From Planctomycetota bacterium (GTDB taxonomy: Bacteria; Planctomycetota; JAJSAM01; JAJVHW01): a stretch of DNA of 64,000 bases. The notes beneath the pieces were generated by a model that was not told the DNA's origin, did not search any database, and worked only from the letters and a program-made list of their open reading frames with translations. Positions 51,136 to 59,901 of the stretch are shown here, in pieces. The DNA lies in the NCBI GenBank assembly GCA_024280885.1, contig JAJRPF010000070.1, positions 171,861 through 235,860 on the forward strand, given 5' to 3'. Made by a program: the position numbers and the translations under genes. Numbering within the stretch: the stretch's first letter is position 1; every line of letters begins with the position of its first letter.

Positions 51136-52376
51136 GGATCGTCTGGCTCTGTCACTACTTCGCGCCGGAGATCGGCGCCCCGCAGGCCCGGTTGCTCGAA
51201 CTGTCGCGCGTCTTCCGCGATGCCGGCCACGATGTTGCGGTCGTCACGTGCTTTCCGAACCACCCGACCGGAGTCCTTCGCGATCAGGACCGTGGCGTCT
51301 GGGCGCGACGCGACGAGATCGACGGGATCGCCGTCTTTCGCTGCCGCTCGTACGTGGCCACCAATCGTGGCTTCGTGAAGAAGACGCTCGGTCATCTCTC
51401 GTTCATGGTGTCGGGCCTCTTCGGGCTCTCGCGCGCCGCGCGCGAAGTACGCCCGGATGTCGTGCTCGTCTCGAGCCCGACCTTCTTCAGCGTGATCACG
51501 GCCTGGTGGTGGTGCCTCACGCGCGGCGTGCCCTACGTCTTCGAGGTGCGTGATCTCTGGCCCGCGGTCTTCGTGGATCTGGGGATTCTGAAGAGCCGCT
51601 TCCTGATCCGCACCCTGGAGGCGATCGAGCTCTTTCTCTACCGGCGTGCGATGGGGGTGGTGACAGTCACGCGGGCGTTCGCCGACCACATTGCGCGACG
51701 CGGTGTTCCGCGCACCAAGCTGGGCGTTGTGACGAACGGCGTCGATGAGAAACGCTTCCGACCGGGACCACGGGACACGGAACTGTCACGCAGCGAGGAC
51801 CTGGACGGGTGCTTCGTCGTCCTCTACCTGGGCGCCCATGGAATCAGTCACGCGCTCGCGCGGATGCTCGACGCTGCCGAGCGCCTTCGCGACCTCGACG
51901 AGGTGCGCTTCGTCTTCGTCGGCGAGGGCGCCGAGAAGGAAGCTCTGGTCGCGGGCGCGAAGGAACGCGGGCTCTCCAACGTCGTGTTCCGTGCCGGGGT
52001 TCCGAAGGAGGACGTCGCCCGCTGGTATCGTCTCGCCGATGTCGGACTCGTCCCTCTGCGCGACGTCCCGCTCTTCGACACGTTCATCCCCTCGAAGATG
52101 TTCGAGTTGATGGCGGCCGGCGTCCCGATCGTGGGGTCGGTCCGCGGAGAGGCGCGAGAGATCCTCGAGCGCAGCGAAGCTGCGATAATCGTCGAGCCCG
52201 AAGACGCTGCGGCGATCGCGGGTGCGGTGCGCGACTTAGTTGCCGACCCCGCCGCCCGCGCACGCATGGCCGACTCGGGCCGCCGCTTCGTCGAGGCGGA
52301 GTTCACACGGAGACAGTTGGGATACGTCTATCTCGGCATCCTCGACGGGTGGCTCGCGGAGCGCGACCATGGGTGA
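51132..52376 (+). CDS. GT4 family glycosyltransferase (WbuB type)
   Basis: 414 residues. The ATG in an ATGA overlap starts at the first beta strand (MRIVWLCHYFAPEIGAPQAR), a typical WbuB opening. VVTCFPNHPTG, SSPTFFSVITAW, YVFEVRDLWPAVFVDLGI and VTNGVDEKRF follow, then the donor domain VLYLGAHGISHALARMLDAA and PSKMFELMAAGVPIVGSVRGEA. In E. coli O26, WbuB transfers L-FucNAc; here the sugar is unknown. The long operon continues into an SDR gene. Confidence 0.9.
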   Translation: MRIVWLCHYFAPEIGAPQARLLELSRVFRDAGHDVAVVTCFPNHPTGVLRDQDRGVWARRDEIDGIAVFRCRSYVATNRGFVKKTLGHLSFMVSGLFGLSRAAREVRPDVVLVSSPTFFSVITAWWWCLTRGVPYVFEVRDLWPAVFVDLGILKSRFLIRTLEAIELFLYRRAMGVVTVTRAFADHIARRGVPRTKLGVVTNGVDEKRFRPGPRDTELSRSEDLDGCFVVLYLGAHGISHALARMLDAAERLRDLDEVRFVFVGEGAEKEALVAGAKERGLSNVVFRAGVPKEDVARWYRLADVGLVPLRDVPLFDTFIPSKMFELMAAGVPIVGSVRGEAREILERSEAAIIVEPEDAAAIAGAVRDLVADPAARARMADSGRRFVEAEFTRRQLGYVYLGILDGWLAERDHG

Positions 52377-53274
52377 GATGGAGAACTGTAACGTCGTCGC
52401 GCTCGCGGGAGGGACAGGCTTCACCGGTCGTCGGGTTGCCGCACGGCTCGCCTCCGGCGGTGCCGGATTGCGCTGTCTCGTGCGCGCGACCAGCGATACG
52501 TCGGTGCTGCCCGAGGCGGCCGCCACTTCGATCGGTGATCTCGGCGACGCGGCCGGCCTGGATGAGTGGCTCCGAGGTACGCGAACACTTGTCTACGTCG
52601 CGTCGATGGGTTTCGGCCACATCCCTGCGGTCCTCGATGTCGCACGACGGTGTGGCGTAGAGCGTGCGGTCTTCGTCTCCACCACGGGGATCTTCACGCG
52701 CCTTCCGGCCCCATCGAAGGCTGTTCGGATCGCTGCCGAAGAGGCCGTGATGAAGAGCGGTCTCGCGTGGACGATCGTGCGTCCCACGATGATCTACGGC
52801 GCTCCGGGCGATCGGAATATCGAGCGCCTCATTCGTCTCGTCGCGCGGCGGCGTTGCGTCCCTGTCCCCGGCAACGGAGAGCATCTCGTGCAACCTGTGC
52901 ACGTCGACGACCTCGCCGCTGGGATCGTCGCCGCCTCGCGCCGCGAAGCTGCGATCGGCAAGGCGTATGCGCTCTCAGGAGCCGAGCCACTCTCGCTGAA
53001 TGCCACGATTGACGCGGCGGCGACGGCGGTCGGACGGCGCGTTCGGCGCATCCACTGCCCGCTCCGGCCTGTGGCGCGCGTCCTCGGCATGTGCGAGGCC
53101 ATCGGGCTGCGTCTGCCGATCAAGCGCGAGCAGATTCTGAGGCTGGCGGAAGACAAGGCGTTCGACCACGACGACGCGGCACGCGATCTCGCGTTCGCTC
53201 CGCGGCCATTCACGGAGGGAGTATCCGCCGAGGCGCGGTTGCTGCGTTGCACCACACCTGGAGGCGACGCGTGA
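52369..53274 (+). CDS. Atypical SDR, NAD(P)H-binding nucleotide-sugar-type protein
   Basis: 301 residues. N-terminal VVALAGGTGFTGRRVAARLA is a glycine-rich NAD(P) loop of the NDUFA9/atypical SDR type. VYVASMGFGHIPAVLDVARRCGVERAVFVSTTGIF replaces the usual Y-x3-K active site, and TIVRPTMIYGAPGDRNIERLI and HLVQPVHVDDLAAGIV follow. In O-antigen loci similar proteins (WbuB neighbours, WbpV-like) make or modify sugars, but no catalytic tyrosine is evident. The first ATG overlaps the glycosyltransferase stop by 8 bases; an ATG three codons later is possible. GTGA overlap with the next gene. Confidence 0.75.
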   Translation: MGEMENCNVVALAGGTGFTGRRVAARLASGGAGLRCLVRATSDTSVLPEAAATSIGDLGDAAGLDEWLRGTRTLVYVASMGFGHIPAVLDVARRCGVERAVFVSTTGIFTRLPAPSKAVRIAAEEAVMKSGLAWTIVRPTMIYGAPGDRNIERLIRLVARRRCVPVPGNGEHLVQPVHVDDLAAGIVAASRREAAIGKAYALSGAEPLSLNATIDAAATAVGRRVRRIHCPLRPVARVLGMCEAIGLRLPIKREQILRLAEDKAFDHDDAARDLAFAPRPFTEGVSAEARLLRCTTPGGDA

Positions 53275-54323
53275 TCGAGAGTGCACTCGCCGGCGTGGCG
53301 GCGGTCACGCTCGTCTCCTTCGTTGGCACAGGCTGGGCTCTACGCCTCGCGCGCCGCCGGAGCATTCTCGCGCATCCGAACGAGCGCTCGAGTCATAGCG
53401 CTCCGACCCCGTCCGGGGGCGGTCTCGGTCTGGGGTTGACCGCCGTACTCGGGTTGGCGCTCGCCGGCCTTGCCACGGAGTATATGGGCGGCGAGCGCGC
53501 GCTGCTCTGGGCAGCGTTACCTGTCGCGCTGGCGTGCTGGGTGGGGTGGCGCGATGACGTCCGCCCGCTGCCCCCACTCGCCAAACTCGCCGTGCTCACT
53601 GTCGCAGCCGGAACGCTTGTGGCGTTGCGCCGATTTGACGCGGTCGAGATCCCCGGCCTGGGCTCCGTCGGATTCGGCGTACTCACGTTGCCGCTGATGC
53701 TCTTCTGGCTCGCAGGGTTTACCAACGCCTTCAATTTCATGGATGGAATCGACGGAATCGCGGGGCTCACGGCGGCGGTGTCAGGACTCGTCTACGCCGC
53801 GTCGGGGATGGCATCCGATGTCAGCGCCGTCGTGGCCCTGGGCGTGATCATCGCCGGGTCGGCAGTCGGCTTCCTGCCGTGGAACTTTCCCCGGGCACGC
53901 ATCTTTATGGGGGACGCCGGCAGCCTGGTCCTGGGACTCCTGCTTGCCTTCACGGCGGTGGTGGCTGACGTCGCTGGCAGCCTGTCGTTCCCGGCCTCCG
54001 TTCTGCTCCTGGGGCCGTTCATCTTCGATACATCGATCACGCTCGTCCGCCGCGCGATCCGGGGCGAGCGCGTGTGGCGCGCGCACCGCGAGCATCTCTA
54101 CCAACGCCTCGCTCGAATCTGGGGTGCCCACGCGCCCGTCTCGCTGCTCTACGCCGCGTTCTCCGTCGCTTGTGGTGTCCTCGCACTGGCGTACGATGGC
54201 CTGGGAACATCGGGCAGGCTGCTTTCCCTCGGAGGGCCTCTCGCCGCGATGCTAGCCTTCGCGGCGCTGGTACTGGTGATCGACCGGCGGCGGCGCAAGG
54301 CGCTGCGCGTGGCAGGAGACTGA
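53271..54323 (+). CDS. Undecaprenyl-phosphate GlcNAc/HexNAc-1-phosphate transferase (WecA/WbpL family)
   Basis: 350 residues from a GTG with GGAGG six bases upstream. About ten membrane segments. Family blocks: HPNERSSHSAPTPSGGGLGL, the acidic NAFNFMDGIDGIAG (Mg2+/catalytic Asp), GFLPWNFPRARIFMGDAGSLVLG and HREHLYQRLARI. It primes polymer synthesis by moving a HexNAc-1-phosphate from UDP to undecaprenyl phosphate on the cytoplasmic side. It is likely the initiating enzyme of this locus; no WcaJ/RfbP-type (HPT) primer is seen. A weak hairpin follows at about 54326-54345. Confidence 0.9.
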   Translation: MIESALAGVAAVTLVSFVGTGWALRLARRRSILAHPNERSSHSAPTPSGGGLGLGLTAVLGLALAGLATEYMGGERALLWAALPVALACWVGWRDDVRPLPPLAKLAVLTVAAGTLVALRRFDAVEIPGLGSVGFGVLTLPLMLFWLAGFTNAFNFMDGIDGIAGLTAAVSGLVYAASGMASDVSAVVALGVIIAGSAVGFLPWNFPRARIFMGDAGSLVLGLLLAFTAVVADVAGSLSFPASVLLLGPFIFDTSITLVRRAIRGERVWRAHREHLYQRLARIWGAHAPVSLLYAAFSVACGVLALAYDGLGTSGRLLSLGGPLAAMLAFAALVLVIDRRRRKALRVAGD

Positions 54324-54480
54324 CCGCTCGTTTCGCGAAGCGGCGGTAACCGACAGCAATCGCCCGGTGACTTCCGTCGGGTCGGGCTCGGACCGTCCAA
54401 CCCTCAAGACTCAAGACTCGTGCCATCGGCACTCTCGGAGAACAGCACACCGACAGATTGTGTGAGCGACACGTGATCGC

Positions 54481-56376
54481 ATGAGCGCCCAGGCATTCCT
54501 CCGCTATCGCATTGTCGTGGTCGTCTTCGTCCACGCGCTCCTCGCCGCCGCCGCATGGGTTGGCGCGTGGTACCTGCGGCTGGACCAAGACCTCTACACG
54601 CTCGGTCGCGTCGACTACCTCGGGCGTTGCCTCTTCCTGCTCCCGTGGGTGGTCGCAGCGCGTTTGATCGCGTTCGGATGGTGTGGCCTCTTCCAGGGGC
54701 TCTGGCGCTATGTGTCGCTGACCGATCTGGTCAGTCTGGCGCGCGCCATCGTGCTCGGTTCGGTCCTCTATCTACCGATCCTGGTGGCGCTCGGCTTCGA
54801 GCATGTGCCGCGCACGACGCTGATCCTCGAGCCGATCCTGTCCGCGACACTGGTCGGTGGAATACGGTTCGCGATCCGCAGCTACCGCGAGGTCTTTGCC
54901 CCGGCGCGCGAAGGCGGGCGACGGGTCCTGATCATCGGCGCAGGCGACGCCGGCGAGATGCTCCTGCGCGAGATGCGCACGCACACGCACATGGGCTTCC
55001 AACCCGTTGGGTTCGTTGACGACGACCTGCGCAAGCGCGGGACGAAGATTCACGGCCTGCCCGTCCTCGGCAGCGTGGATGAAATGCGCTCCATCGTCGC
55101 GAAGACGGGCGCCGAGGAACTCGTGGTCGCGGTTCCCAGTGCGTCAGGCGCCCAGTATCGACGCATCCTGGACCAATGTGATTCCACGGGGGTTCGGCTG
55201 CGGCGCTTGCCGCGCAAGGTGGCCGACATCGTGCGCTTGACCGAGTTGCGCGATGTGGACTTCGAGGATCTCCTCGACCGCGACCCGGTCGAGGTGGACC
55301 TTGAGGCGCTCCGCGGCGCGGTCACGGGGAAGGTCGTCATCATCACGGGAGCCGGTGGGTCGATCGGTTCCGAGGTCGTGCGCCAGATCATCCCGCTTGG
55401 CCCGAAGCTCGTCGTGGCGCTCGACCGCGCCGAGAATGCGCTTTACTTCCTTGAGCGCGATCTGGCTGTTCGCCATCCGGATGCGAGTGTTCTCATCCGC
55501 ATCGCGGACTGTCAGGACCGCCCCGCGCTCCACACCCTCTTCGCCAGCGTGCGCCCCGACTTCGTTATTCATGCGGCGGCGTACAAACACGTGCCGCTGA
55601 TGGAGGCGCACCCGCTCCAGGCGGTCCGCAATAACGTGGCCGCGACGCTCGCACTCGGGGAGTTATGCCTCGAGTTCGACGTTCCCCGCTTCCTCCTCAT
55701 CTCGTCGGACAAGGCCGTCCGGCCCACGAACGTGATGGGCGCCACGAAGCGCGGAGCCGAGCTGGCATTGCAGTCGCTCCCCCGGGGCAAGACGCAGTTC
55801 ATCGCGGTTCGGTTCGGGAACGTCCTGGGGAGCGAGGGCAGCGTCGTGCCGCTCTTCGAGCGTCAGATTGCCGAGGGGGGGCCCGTCACGGTCACGCATC
55901 GCGATGTCGTGCGCTACTTCATGACCATTCCAGAGGCCGTCGGATTGGTGCTCCAGGCTGGGATCATGGGACGTGGTGGCGAGGTCTTCCACCTTGACAT
56001 GGGACGTCCGGTGAAGGTGCTCGAACTTGCCGAGCGGCTCATTCAGCTGCACGGCTTCCGGCCGTACGACGACGTTGAGATCCGGTTCGTCGGACTCCGA
56101 CCGGGCGAGAAGATGCACGAGGAATTGCTCACCGACGGCGAGAACGTTGCGCCGACTTCCCACGCCCGCATTCGGACGCTGGTCTGCGGCGAACCGCCGC
56201 GCGCACGACTGCGCGCACAGGTGGATACGCTCATCGCAGCCTCGTCGCGCGGGGTCGAGGAGTCGATCCGGGCGCTCGGAGCGTTGGTGCCGGAGTACCA
56301 GCCCAACAACGATCGGTTCGGGCGCATCCTAGCGCGCGATCGCGATCACTCCGGCGAGCAGAGCCCCGCGGTTTGA
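54481..56376 (+). CDS. Membrane nucleotide-sugar 4,6-dehydratase (WbpM/PglF/CapD family)
   Basis: 631 residues. Four membrane segments in the first 130 or so residues, then a Rossmann domain (VLIIGAGDAGEMLLREM) and the SDR dehydratase domain (KVVIITGAGGSIGSEVVRQI, HAAAYKHVPLMEAHPLQAVRNN, LLISSDKAVRPTNVMGATKR). In place of Y-x3-K the active site has M-x3-K (MGATK), which is the mark of this family. C-terminal FGNVLGSEGSVVPLF and GEVFHLDMGRPVKVLELAERL. It converts UDP-GlcNAc to UDP-4-keto-6-deoxy-HexNAc, precursor of QuiNAc, FucNAc or bacillosamine-type sugars, consistent with a WecA/WbpL-type primer next to it. 157 bases separate it from that gene. Confidence 0.92.
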   Translation: MSAQAFLRYRIVVVVFVHALLAAAAWVGAWYLRLDQDLYTLGRVDYLGRCLFLLPWVVAARLIAFGWCGLFQGLWRYVSLTDLVSLARAIVLGSVLYLPILVALGFEHVPRTTLILEPILSATLVGGIRFAIRSYREVFAPAREGGRRVLIIGAGDAGEMLLREMRTHTHMGFQPVGFVDDDLRKRGTKIHGLPVLGSVDEMRSIVAKTGAEELVVAVPSASGAQYRRILDQCDSTGVRLRRLPRKVADIVRLTELRDVDFEDLLDRDPVEVDLEALRGAVTGKVVIITGAGGSIGSEVVRQIIPLGPKLVVALDRAENALYFLERDLAVRHPDASVLIRIADCQDRPALHTLFASVRPDFVIHAAAYKHVPLMEAHPLQAVRNNVAATLALGELCLEFDVPRFLLISSDKAVRPTNVMGATKRGAELALQSLPRGKTQFIAVRFGNVLGSEGSVVPLFERQIAEGGPVTVTHRDVVRYFMTIPEAVGLVLQAGIMGRGGEVFHLDMGRPVKVLELAERLIQLHGFRPYDDVEIRFVGLRPGEKMHEELLTDGENVAPTSHARIRTLVCGEPPRARLRAQVDTLIAASSRGVEESIRALGALVPEYQPNNDRFGRILARDRDHSGEQSPAV

Positions 56377-56390
56377 GGGCGCGCGCCTTG

Positions 56391-57296
56391 ATGGCACCGC
56401 CGCTACTTCGCACCATGCGCCCCAGCCAGTGGGCGAAGAACGCGTTCGTCGTCGCGCCGATCGTGTTCGCGCCTCGCCTCCAGGACTCGGACTCGCTTCT
56501 GCGCGTGGCCGGAGCGTTCGGCGTCTTCTGCTGCGCAGCCTCGGCGGTGTACCTCTTCAACGACGTGGGGGATCGCGCAGCCGACCGCGTTCACCCGCGC
56601 AAGTGCAAGCGACCGATCGCAGCCGGTGAGCTCTCGGTTCCCGCGGCGCTCGCGAGTTCCGGCGCTCTTGTGATCGCCGCCCTGATCTGGGCGCTGGTTG
56701 GGATCGGCAGCGCCTCTCTCACGGTCGTCATCGCGACGTACATCGCGATCCAATGCCTCTACTCCGCGAAGTTGAAGCACGTTGTGATCGTCGATGTGCT
56801 CTGCATCGCCTCCGGCTTCGTTCTGCGACTGCTGGCCGGAGGGTTCGCCGCAGGCGTGCCGCAGAGCCGGTGGATACTGGCGTGTACGATCTTCGTGTCG
56901 CTCTTCCTCGCGCTGTGTAAGCGCCGGCACGAAGTAGTCTCGTTGGGCGCAGACGCTGCGCAGCATCGCCCGATCCTGGCGGCGTACTCAGTGGCGTTTC
57001 TCGACCAGAGCATCAGTGCGTTGACCGCGGCGACGATCGTTGGCTACACGCTCTACGCCGTGGACGATCGAACGGCGTCCGCGCACGGATTCGAGGGCAT
57101 CGAGGGCGGTCTGCCGCCGATGCTCATCACCGTTCCATTCGTCCTCTACGGTCTGCTGCGCTACCTCTACCTCGTCCACCATGAAGACGGGGGGGGCAGT
57201 CCCACCGAGACCCTCTTCCGGGATCGCCCCAGCCTGATCAACGGCTGCCTCTACGTTGGCGTCGCCATCGCGGTCCTCCGCATCGCATCGCAGTAG
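56391..57296 (+). CDS. UbiA-family prenyltransferase (decaprenyl-phosphate phosphoribosyltransferase-like)
   Basis: 301 residues, eight or nine membrane segments. The acidic motif NDVGDRAADRVHPRKCKRPIAAGELS closely follows the pattern of decaprenyl-phosphate 5-phosphoribosyltransferases rather than quinone-making UbiA enzymes. MRPSQWAKNAFVVAPIVFA at the N-terminus also fits that group. It would place phosphoribose on polyprenyl phosphate, giving a lipid sugar donor for a periplasmic pentosyl transfer; the DUF2723/GT-C-like protein at 36534 could be the user. The ATG was chosen as start; a TTG overlapping the upstream stop is six codons earlier. A 260-base gap with no recognised feature follows. 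Confidence 0.82.
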   Translation: MAPPLLRTMRPSQWAKNAFVVAPIVFAPRLQDSDSLLRVAGAFGVFCCAASAVYLFNDVGDRAADRVHPRKCKRPIAAGELSVPAALASSGALVIAALIWALVGIGSASLTVVIATYIAIQCLYSAKLKHVVIVDVLCIASGFVLRLLAGGFAAGVPQSRWILACTIFVSLFLALCKRRHEVVSLGADAAQHRPILAAYSVAFLDQSISALTAATIVGYTLYAVDDRTASAHGFEGIEGGLPPMLITVPFVLYGLLRYLYLVHHEDGGGSPTETLFRDRPSLINGCLYVGVAIAVLRIASQ

Positions 57297-57558
57297 CGCC
57301 CGAACCTGAGTTCCCGCACCTGCGTCCGGCAACTTCGGGATGTTGTGCGCCGCCGCAGGTACCCGGGGACGTCCGGCTCCCATGCCTGCGGAGCCTCACG
57401 TCGCGCGTCAGGCACGCGAATTCGGAGCTGCGCGAACTTCTCTGAGAGGACAGCAGGCTCCCGCTTCACTTCCGATGGGTGCGTTCCGATAGAGAGGCGT
57501 ACGGCTTTCTGGACATCGGTGTCCTTGAAGGACCGCATCTGTTGGAGAGGTGAGCTGA

Positions 57559-58938
57559 ATGAACACTCCACGTTCATCGCGGGGTCTGGTGGCAGCGCTT
57601 TCGAGGCGCAAGCTACAGGTCGCTGCCGTGGCGCTCGGAGCCCTGCTCGTGGCGTCCGCAATCGCTGTTGTCAGGCCCCTCGACTACCGTGCGCAGACGC
57701 GGCTGGAGATGGTCGCTCGAGACTCCGGCGACGGCGCTGTCGTCGTCGAACAGGTGCGTAACATCGAAGGCGACGTGCTTCATCGCGGCGCGTTCGCTCA
57801 GATCGTCGCCGAGATGGGTCTGCTGGCGAGCGCCGCGGGCGAACCGGAGGCGGAGCGCATTCAGGCCACCGATGATCTGGTCACCGAGCTATTGGCGCGG
57901 ACCGAGGTCACGAGCGCCGAGGGTAGTGCGCCCCACACCTGGGATGTCACAATCGCTCATACCAGCAACGACGCGAATTTCTCGCTCCGTCTGGTCGAGG
58001 CCATTGCGAGCCGATATCAGGACGCGACGCTCCGGCGCCCCGAAGCGGAGCAGTCCAAGATCGTTGCGGTCATGCTCAAGGACGAGACCGCGGCGCGCGA
58101 AGAGGCCACTCGCCTCGGTGAGGAACTCTCGGCATTCGAGAACGAGAATGCCGCGTTCCTCGAGGGGCCGGAACGTCGTCTGGCCGCGATCCGAGAGCGG
58201 ATCGCCGCTGTTGAGCGCGATGAAATCGGAGCGCAACAAGGCGAGATCGCCCGGCTCGACGCGTTGCTTGCCGAGGAGCCGGCGGTCATCACGAAGGACG
58301 ACGGAAGTCAGCGACCCAACCCGATGTACCGGTCGTTGCAGGAGGCGAAGCTCGAGTCGGAAGGCCGCGTCGCGGGCGCCCGACGGAAGCTGTCCGCCCT
58401 GCGTGGGAGCGAGCGCGAGCTGCTCGAAGAGGTGCGGCACTCGCCAGAGATACGGAAGAAGCGCGATGCGCTCGCTGCCGAGGCCGCGTCGGCCGACACA
58501 TGCTGCGCGGAGTTGGCGTCGACCTTGACGCAGGCACGCGAGCGTCTGGCTGCGTTGCAGGGGCAGCACCAGGTCTCGTTCGCGCAGATCGAAGCTCCGA
58601 CGCGTCCGAACGGACCCGTGGGGCTGGGCATCCTCTCGCTCGCTGGGATCGGCCTCCTGGTCGGCTCCGGAGTGGGCGCGGGGATCGCTATCGCGATGGA
58701 CGGTCTGGATGGATCGTTCCGACAGACGGACGAGGTGCAGCGGGCGATCGGCCTGCCCACGCTCGGCGCCGTGGGTTGCATCCAGACTCCTGCCGAGTTG
58801 GCAGCAGAGCAGTCGGAGCAGAGTCGGCGCGTCACAGGACTGCTCGTCATGTCGGTGGCGGTCGTCGGTTTACTCACGTTCGCCATGGCGGGCGACGCCG
58901 GGGCGATCCGCGAATTCGTCAGGGCGCAACTGGCATGA
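57559..58938 (+). CDS. Wzz/GumC-like chain-length determinant protein (split system)
   Basis: 459 residues. GGAGAGGTGAG lies before the ATG. A first membrane segment (LQVAAVALGALLVASAIAVV) is followed by a coiled-coil periplasmic region (residues about 150-310, rich in Glu/Ala/Arg heptads). A Pro-containing loop (APTRPNGPVG) and a second membrane segment (ILSLAGIGLLVGSGVGAGIAIAM) follow, and a third near the C-terminus (LLVMSVAVVGLLTFAMA). No kinase domain is attached; the kinase-like protein is encoded separately at 59902. The arrangement Wzz, ATPase, kinase resembles the PEP-CTERM/XrtA EPS module of proteobacteria. Confidence 0.82.
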   Translation: MNTPRSSRGLVAALSRRKLQVAAVALGALLVASAIAVVRPLDYRAQTRLEMVARDSGDGAVVVEQVRNIEGDVLHRGAFAQIVAEMGLLASAAGEPEAERIQATDDLVTELLARTEVTSAEGSAPHTWDVTIAHTSNDANFSLRLVEAIASRYQDATLRRPEAEQSKIVAVMLKDETAAREEATRLGEELSAFENENAAFLEGPERRLAAIRERIAAVERDEIGAQQGEIARLDALLAEEPAVITKDDGSQRPNPMYRSLQEAKLESEGRVAGARRKLSALRGSERELLEEVRHSPEIRKKRDALAAEAASADTCCAELASTLTQARERLAALQGQHQVSFAQIEAPTRPNGPVGLGILSLAGIGLLVGSGVGAGIAIAMDGLDGSFRQTDEVQRAIGLPTLGAVGCIQTPAELAAEQSEQSRRVTGLLVMSVAVVGLLTFAMAGDAGAIREFVRAQLA

Positions 58939-59024
58939 GGTATCGAGCCATGGCGAATGCGATCAGAGATGTAGTCGGTACCGCGATCACGAGTCCCGTG
59001 CGGGCCGTGGTCATGGGGGAGTAG
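58935..59024 (+). CDS. Possible 29-residue small protein
   Basis: An ATG in an ATGA overlap with the Wzz-like gene opens a frame MRYRAMANAIRDVVGTAITS... that ends in TAG four bases before the ATPase start codon. The predicted peptide is basic and amphipathic. It exactly fills the gap, so it may serve to couple translation of the ATPase gene, or be chance. No homologue is known to me. Confidence 0.35.
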   Translation: MRYRAMANAIRDVVGTAITSPVRAVVMGE

Positions 59025-59028
59025 GACC

Positions 59029-59859
59029 ATGTATCAAGAGTTCTTCGGCCTCGACAAGATGCCGTTCAACACGACGCCTGACACGCGCTTCTTCTTCCAT
59101 TCGGAGCAGCATCAGGAGGCTCTTTCGAGCCTGCTCTACGCTGTGAACGAGCGGAAGGGCTTCGCCCTGCTAACGGGCGAGATCGGCGCCGGTAAGACAA
59201 CGTGCTGCCGTGCGTTCTTGAACCGCCTCGACCCCAAGACCAAGGTCGCGGTGATCACGAACACGCGCCTGACAGAGCGTCAACTGCTGCAGTCGATCTG
59301 TGAGGAGTTTGGGCTCTGGATCCCGGGCAACGTCGGGAAGGTCACGCTCTTCAATGAGCTCAACACCTTCCTGGTCGAGCAGTATCGTCAAGGAGCCAAC
59401 GTCGTTCTGATCGTGGACGAAGCGCAGAACCTGCGTCCCGAGGTCCTCGAGGAGATCCGTCTCATCTCGAACCTCGAGACGGAGCGCGACAAGTTGATCC
59501 AGATCGTGCTGATGGGGCAGCCGGAACTGCGTGACATCGTCGATCTGCCGGAGCTCAAACAGCTCAAGCAGCGCATCGTGCTGCGCTTTCACCTGTACCC
59601 GCTCTCCGAACGAGAAGCGCAAGCGTACATCTTCCATCGCCTGCGGACGGCCGGCGCCGATGGCTCGATGAAGTTCAGCCGCAAGGCATTGAAGACCATC
59701 TTCGAGTACTCGGGAGGCATCCCGCGCGTCGTGAACATCGTGTGTGACAACACGCTGCTGCTGGCGTTCGTCCACGAGACGAAGAAGATTTCCGAGTCCC
59801 TCGTTCGCGAGGTGATCCGGGACCTGGAGGGCGCCCGCCGGCCCGTGGAAAGTCGATGA
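59029..59859 (+). CDS. ExeA/GspA-like AAA ATPase of exosortase-type EPS loci
   Basis: 276 residues. MYQEFFGLDKMPFNTTPDTRFFF is the standard opening of this family. Walker A is GEIGAGKTT, Walker B VVLIVDEAQNLRPEVLEEI, then LISNLETERDKLIQIVLMGQPEL, the arginine-bearing LKQRIVLRFHL and GGIPRVVNIVCDNTLLLAF. Related proteins sit beside chain-length and tyrosine-kinase genes in PEP-CTERM EPS clusters; the precise action is not established, probably ATP-driven remodelling of the secretion complex. The membrane-spanning C-terminal part of ExeA is absent. Confidence 0.9.
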   Translation: MYQEFFGLDKMPFNTTPDTRFFFHSEQHQEALSSLLYAVNERKGFALLTGEIGAGKTTCCRAFLNRLDPKTKVAVITNTRLTERQLLQSICEEFGLWIPGNVGKVTLFNELNTFLVEQYRQGANVVLIVDEAQNLRPEVLEEIRLISNLETERDKLIQIVLMGQPELRDIVDLPELKQLKQRIVLRFHLYPLSEREAQAYIFHRLRTAGADGSMKFSRKALKTIFEYSGGIPRVVNIVCDNTLLLAFVHETKKISESLVREVIRDLEGARRPVESR

Positions 59860-59901
59860 ACCTCCTGGGGGGCCGAGACCCGGCCGGGGAGCGCATAAGC
59901 C

